A DNA stretch of 44,052 nucleotides from Herbaspirillum sp. (GTDB taxonomy: Bacteria > Pseudomonadota > Gammaproteobacteria > Burkholderiales > Burkholderiaceae_D): assembly GCA_028291765.1 (NCBI GenBank), contig JAQGNR010000186.1, positions 1 through 44,052 on the forward strand, written 5' to 3'. Within the stretch, counting starts at the first letter, position 1. Each line of letters begins with the position of its first letter. The notes beneath the pieces are model-generated. The model ran no database searches. It was not told the DNA's origin and saw nothing but the letters and a program-made list of their open reading frames with translations. A program made the translations under genes and the position numbers. Below, in pieces: positions 41,440 through 44,052 of this stretch.

Positions 41440-43311
41440 ATGCTCAATACTATCAATTCACCTGACGATTTACGGCGGCTCTCGCGCAAGGAATTAATTC
41501 CTCTGGCCGACGAGCTGCGCAATTTCGTGCTCGAATCCGTTGCCAAGACCGGCGGTCATTTATCGTCCAATCTGGGCACGGTCGAACTGACCATCGCGTT
41601 GCACTACGTATTCAATACGCCGGAAGATCGTATCGTCTGGGATGTAGGCCATCAAACGTATCCGCATAAAATCCTGACCGGCCGCCGCGACCGCATGGGC
41701 ACGCTGCGTCAGCAAGACGGTATTTCCGGCTTCCCGCGCCGTGCCGAAAGCCAATACGATACCTTCGGCACCGCCCATTCCTCGACCTCGATTTCGGCCG
41801 CGCTCGGCATGGCGATGGCAGCCAAGCTGAAGGGCGAAGACCGGCACGCAATTGCGGTGATCGGCGACGGTTCGATGACGGCAGGCATGGCTTTCGAAGC
41901 GCTGAACAACGCCGGCGTCTACGAAGACATCAATCTGCTGGTGATCCTCAATGACAACGACATGTCGATTTCGCCGCCGGTAGGCGCGCTTAACCGCTAT
42001 CTGGCGCGGCTGATGTCGGGCCAGTTTTACTCCAAGGCCAAACATGTCGGCAAATCGGTATTGCCGGCCCCTATGCGCGAACTGGCCAAGCGGCTGGAAG
42101 AACACGCCAAGGGCATGATCGTACCGGCCACCATGTTTGAAGAATTCGGTTTCAACTACATCGGACCGATTGACGGGCATGATCTCGATTCACTGATTCC
42201 GACCTTGCAGAATCTGAAACATCTGAAAGGCCCGCAATTCCTGCACGTAGTCACCAGGAAAGGCCAGGGTTACAAACTGGCTGAAGCCGATCCGGTGCTC
42301 TACCACGGCCCCGGCAAATTCGACCCGGTCGAGGGCATCAAACCGGCAGCCGCCGTCAAAATGACCTACACCCAGGTATTCAGCGACTGGCTGTGCGATA
42401 TGGCTGCGCATAACGATAAGTTGATCGGCATTACACCGGCCATGCGTGAGGGTTCGGGGCTGGTGGCGTTCGAGCGGCGCTTTCCGGAGCGCTATTACGA
42501 CGTCGGCATTGCCGAGCAGCACGCGGTGACCTTCGCGGCCGGCCTGGCCTGCGAGGGCCTCAAGCCGGTGGTCGCGATTTATTCGACCTTCCTGCAACGC
42601 GCCTACGACCAACTGATTCACGATGTGGCGTTGCAAAATCTGGACGTTACCTTCGCGCTGGACCGGGCCGGTCTGGTCGGCGCCGATGGCGCCACCCATG
42701 CCGGTAACTACGATCTGGCCTTTTTGCGTTGCATTCCGAATATGGTGGTGATGGCGCCGTCGGATGAAAACGAGTGTCGCAGGATGCTGTCCACGGCTTT
42801 CCTTTACAATGGCCCCGCTGCGGTACGGTATCCGCGTGGTGTCGGTATCGGCGTCAAGGTGCAGAGCGATCTGGCGCCGATTGCGTTCGGCACCGGGGAA
42901 ATCCGGCGCGATGGTGCGAAAGTCGCCATTCTCGCCTTCGGCAGCATGTTGGCGCCGGCATTGGCGGCGGGCGAAAAGCTGGGTGCGACAGTGGCCAATA
43001 TGCGCTTCGTCAAACCGCTCGATATTACGCTTTTGAAACAACTTGCTGCACAGCACGATGCGCTGGTGACAGTGGAAGAAGGCACCGCAATGGGCGGCGC
43101 CGGTTCTGCGGTAGCCGAGGCGCTGGCAGAGGCTGGAATTGTTAAGCCGCTATTGATTTTGGGCTTGCCGGACCGATTTATCGATCATGGCGATGCACCG
43201 ACGCTGCTGGCATCCTGCGGTCTGGATGGCGATGGCATTGCGGCATCGATCTTGCAGCGTTTTGGGGTGGAATTTCTACAGCAGACGCCTCGCCAAGCAA
43301 AAGTCGGCTGA
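41440..43311 (+). CDS. dxs: 1-deoxy-D-xylulose-5-phosphate synthase
   Basis: 623 residues. Thiamine-diphosphate enzyme that joins pyruvate and glyceraldehyde-3-phosphate, first step of the MEP isoprenoid pathway. Thiamine diphosphate/metal motif: [18 protein letters not shown] ... NDNDMSIS around 145-175. The N-terminal [21 protein letters not shown] and the transketolase-like [14 protein letters not shown] are diagnostic. It follows ispA after 54 bp, so the enzyme making the pathway's first intermediate and the one using its end products are co-expressed. Confidence 0.98.
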   Translation: MLNTINSPDDLRRLSRKELIPLADELRNFVLESVAKTGGHLSSNLGTVELTIALHYVFNTPEDRIVWDVGHQTYPHKILTGRRDRMGTLRQQDGISGFPRRAESQYDTFGTAHSSTSISAALGMAMAAKLKGEDRHAIAVIGDGSMTAGMAFEALNNAGVYEDINLLVILNDNDMSISPPVGALNRYLARLMSGQFYSKAKHVGKSVLPAPMRELAKRLEEHAKGMIVPATMFEEFGFNYIGPIDGHDLDSLIPTLQNLKHLKGPQFLHVVTRKGQGYKLAEADPVLYHGPGKFDPVEGIKPAAAVKMTYTQVFSDWLCDMAAHNDKLIGITPAMREGSGLVAFERRFPERYYDVGIAEQHAVTFAAGLACEGLKPVVAIYSTFLQRAYDQLIHDVALQNLDVTFALDRAGLVGADGATHAGNYDLAFLRCIPNMVVMAPSDENECRRMLSTAFLYNGPAAVRYPRGVGIGVKVQSDLAPIAFGTGEIRRDGAKVAILAFGSMLAPALAAGEKLGATVANMRFVKPLDITLLKQLAAQHDALVTVEEGTAMGGAGSAVAEALAEAGIVKPLLILGLPDRFIDHGDAPTLLASCGLDGDGIAASILQRFGVEFLQQTPRQAKVG

Positions 43312-43377
43312 ATACGGCATGATTGATACCGCTTTACGGCTTAGCGTAGACTTTAACCAAATACATACATATACAAG

Positions 43378-43409
43378 AGGGGCCAAGCCCCTTGCCGCCA
43401 AACGGCGGC
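43378..43409 (+). promoter_or_regulatory. Two adjacent GC-rich hairpins in the folE2 leader
   Basis: AGGGGC-CAA-GCCCCT (43378-43392) and GCCGCC-AAAC-GGCGGC (43394-43409) are both perfect 6-bp stems, one base apart. The second ends 21 bases before the folE2 ATG, just ahead of the AAGGGA ribosome-binding site. No U-tract. Possible translational control element; not matched to a known riboswitch class. Confidence 0.5.
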
Positions 43410-43429
43410 CACCTGTAAGGGATTAAGCA

Positions 43430-44052
43430 ATGAACACGCGCGATATGAACCTCATCACTATGCCTGACGTGCAAGAGACCCCCGACACCCGCCATCTGGT
43501 CATTGAGCGCGTCGGGGTCAAGGGTGTGCGTTATCCGTTGACGGTCAAAACCGGCAACGGCGTGCAATCGACCGTCGGCACCTGGAATATGTATGTGCAT
43601 TTGCCTGAACACAAAAAAGGCACGCATATGTCGCGTTTCATCGCCTTGCTGGAAGGCTTGGGCGGCGCACTGGATGTGGCAAAATTCAGCACATTGCTAC
43701 GGGATATGGTCAAGCTGCTGGATGCACAAGCCGGCCGCATCGAAGTCAATTTCCCGTATTTCATCAATAAAACCGCGCCGGTCTCCGGCGTGCAGAGTTT
43801 GATGGACTACGAAGTCGGGTTTGTCGGTGAGATCAACAAGGGCGAGCTGGATATTTCGATCAAGGTACTGGTGCCTGTCACCAGCCTGTGCCCTTGCTCC
43901 AAGAAGATTTCTGCCTACGGCGCGCACAATCAGCGCTCGCATATCACCGTCACGGCATTGCTGGGCGCCGAGTTGGCGGTAGACGATCTGATCGCAAAAA
44001 TTGAAGCGCAGGCGTCGTGCGAACTGTACGGTTTGCTGAAACGCCCGGATGA
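43430..44052 (+). CDS. folE2: GTP cyclohydrolase I, FolE2 type (C-terminus outside window)
   Basis: 207 codons are visible before the right edge; the family is about 260-270 residues. It makes 7,8-dihydroneopterin triphosphate for folate from GTP and, unlike FolE, does not need zinc. Recognised by [36 protein letters not shown] and the metal-site segment [13 protein letters not shown] followed by [14 protein letters not shown] 43430 has AAGGGA upstream. It lies 118 bp after dxs and has its own structured leader. Confidence 0.95.
   Translation, partial: MNTRDMNLITMPDVQETPDTRHLVIERVGVKGVRYPLTVKTGNGVQSTVGTWNMYVHLPEHKKGTHMSRFIALLEGLGGALDVAKFSTLLRDMVKLLDAQAGRIEVNFPYFINKTAPVSGVQSLMDYEVGFVGEINKGELDISIKVLVPVTSLCPCSKKISAYGAHNQRSHITVTALLGAELAVDDLIAKIEAQASCELYGLLKRPD

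Noticed and set aside
42190..43056. 288-codon minus-strand frame inside dxs
   Set aside because: Shadow frame; dxs is complete and certain in the other direction.
1..44052. CRISPR arrays, complete insertion sequences, prophage genes, rRNA
   Set aside because: No regularly spaced repeats, transposase or phage structural genes, or rRNA sequence were seen.

Overview
The window looks like a chromosomal segment of a betaproteobacterium, order Burkholderiales and most likely family Oxalobacteraceae. Three things point there: the gene orders gloB/methyltransferase/rnhA/dnaQ, rplM-rpsI-argC-(coiled-coil protein)-bactofilin-erpA and Rieske oxygenase/xseB-ispA-dxs-folE2; moderately GC-rich codon use; and the Coq7 form of the ubiquinone hydroxylase. 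The family assignment rests on recalled gene order and protein similarity, not on a search. Both ends cut through genes: a DEAD-box helicase on the left and folE2 on the right.

Layout. 1-2.3 kb: helicase and fabI, both on the minus strand. 2.6-8.2 kb: a yejABEF-type oligopeptide ABC importer operon. 8.2-13 kb: mltD, then gloB divergent from a methyltransferase that leads into rnhA and dnaQ. 13.2-14.8 kb: an accessory-looking pocket holding a 409-codon unrecognised gene, tRNA-Val(CAC) and a 34-codon gene remnant. 14.8-17.6 kb: a glutamate/aspartate ABC uptake unit (gltI-gltJ-gltK, no ATPase gene) followed by a DUF1488-like gene; gltI has a strong sigma-54-type promoter. 18-19.3 kb: dctA, divergent from gltI, so two organic/amino-acid uptake systems share one control region. 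19.4-28.2 kb: envelope and poorly characterised genes (PepSY protein, TPR-glycosyltransferase-like protein, MscS channel, Asp-rich acidic protein, DUF2721, DHA2 exporter, DUF1993). 28.2-44 kb: mostly housekeeping genes: glnS, coq7, an OsmC-family protein, rplM-rpsI, argC, a DUF6776-like protein, bactofilin, erpA, hemL, a thiD-like kinase, rubredoxin, a SseA-type sulfurtransferase, a Rieske oxygenase, xseB-ispA-dxs and folE2.

Most of the window is ordinary core genome. The best candidates for something undescribed are: (1) the gene at 13213-14442, whose C-terminal half carries a His ... Asn ... Gln-x6-Cys-Gly arrangement resembling clan CE cysteine proteases (Ulp1/SseL/XopD/adenain type) and whose N-terminus is Ser/Ala/Pro/Thr-rich, as in secreted effectors; (2) a 114-bp near-perfect palindrome exactly framed by the stop codons of coq7 and the OsmC-family gene; (3) the sigma-54 promoter with an upstream inverted repeat before gltI; (4) a ThiD-like kinase in which the usual catalytic Cys of the GTGC motif is Ser; (5) tandem GC-rich hairpins immediately before folE2. 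No CRISPR array, complete insertion sequence, rRNA or replication origin was seen.
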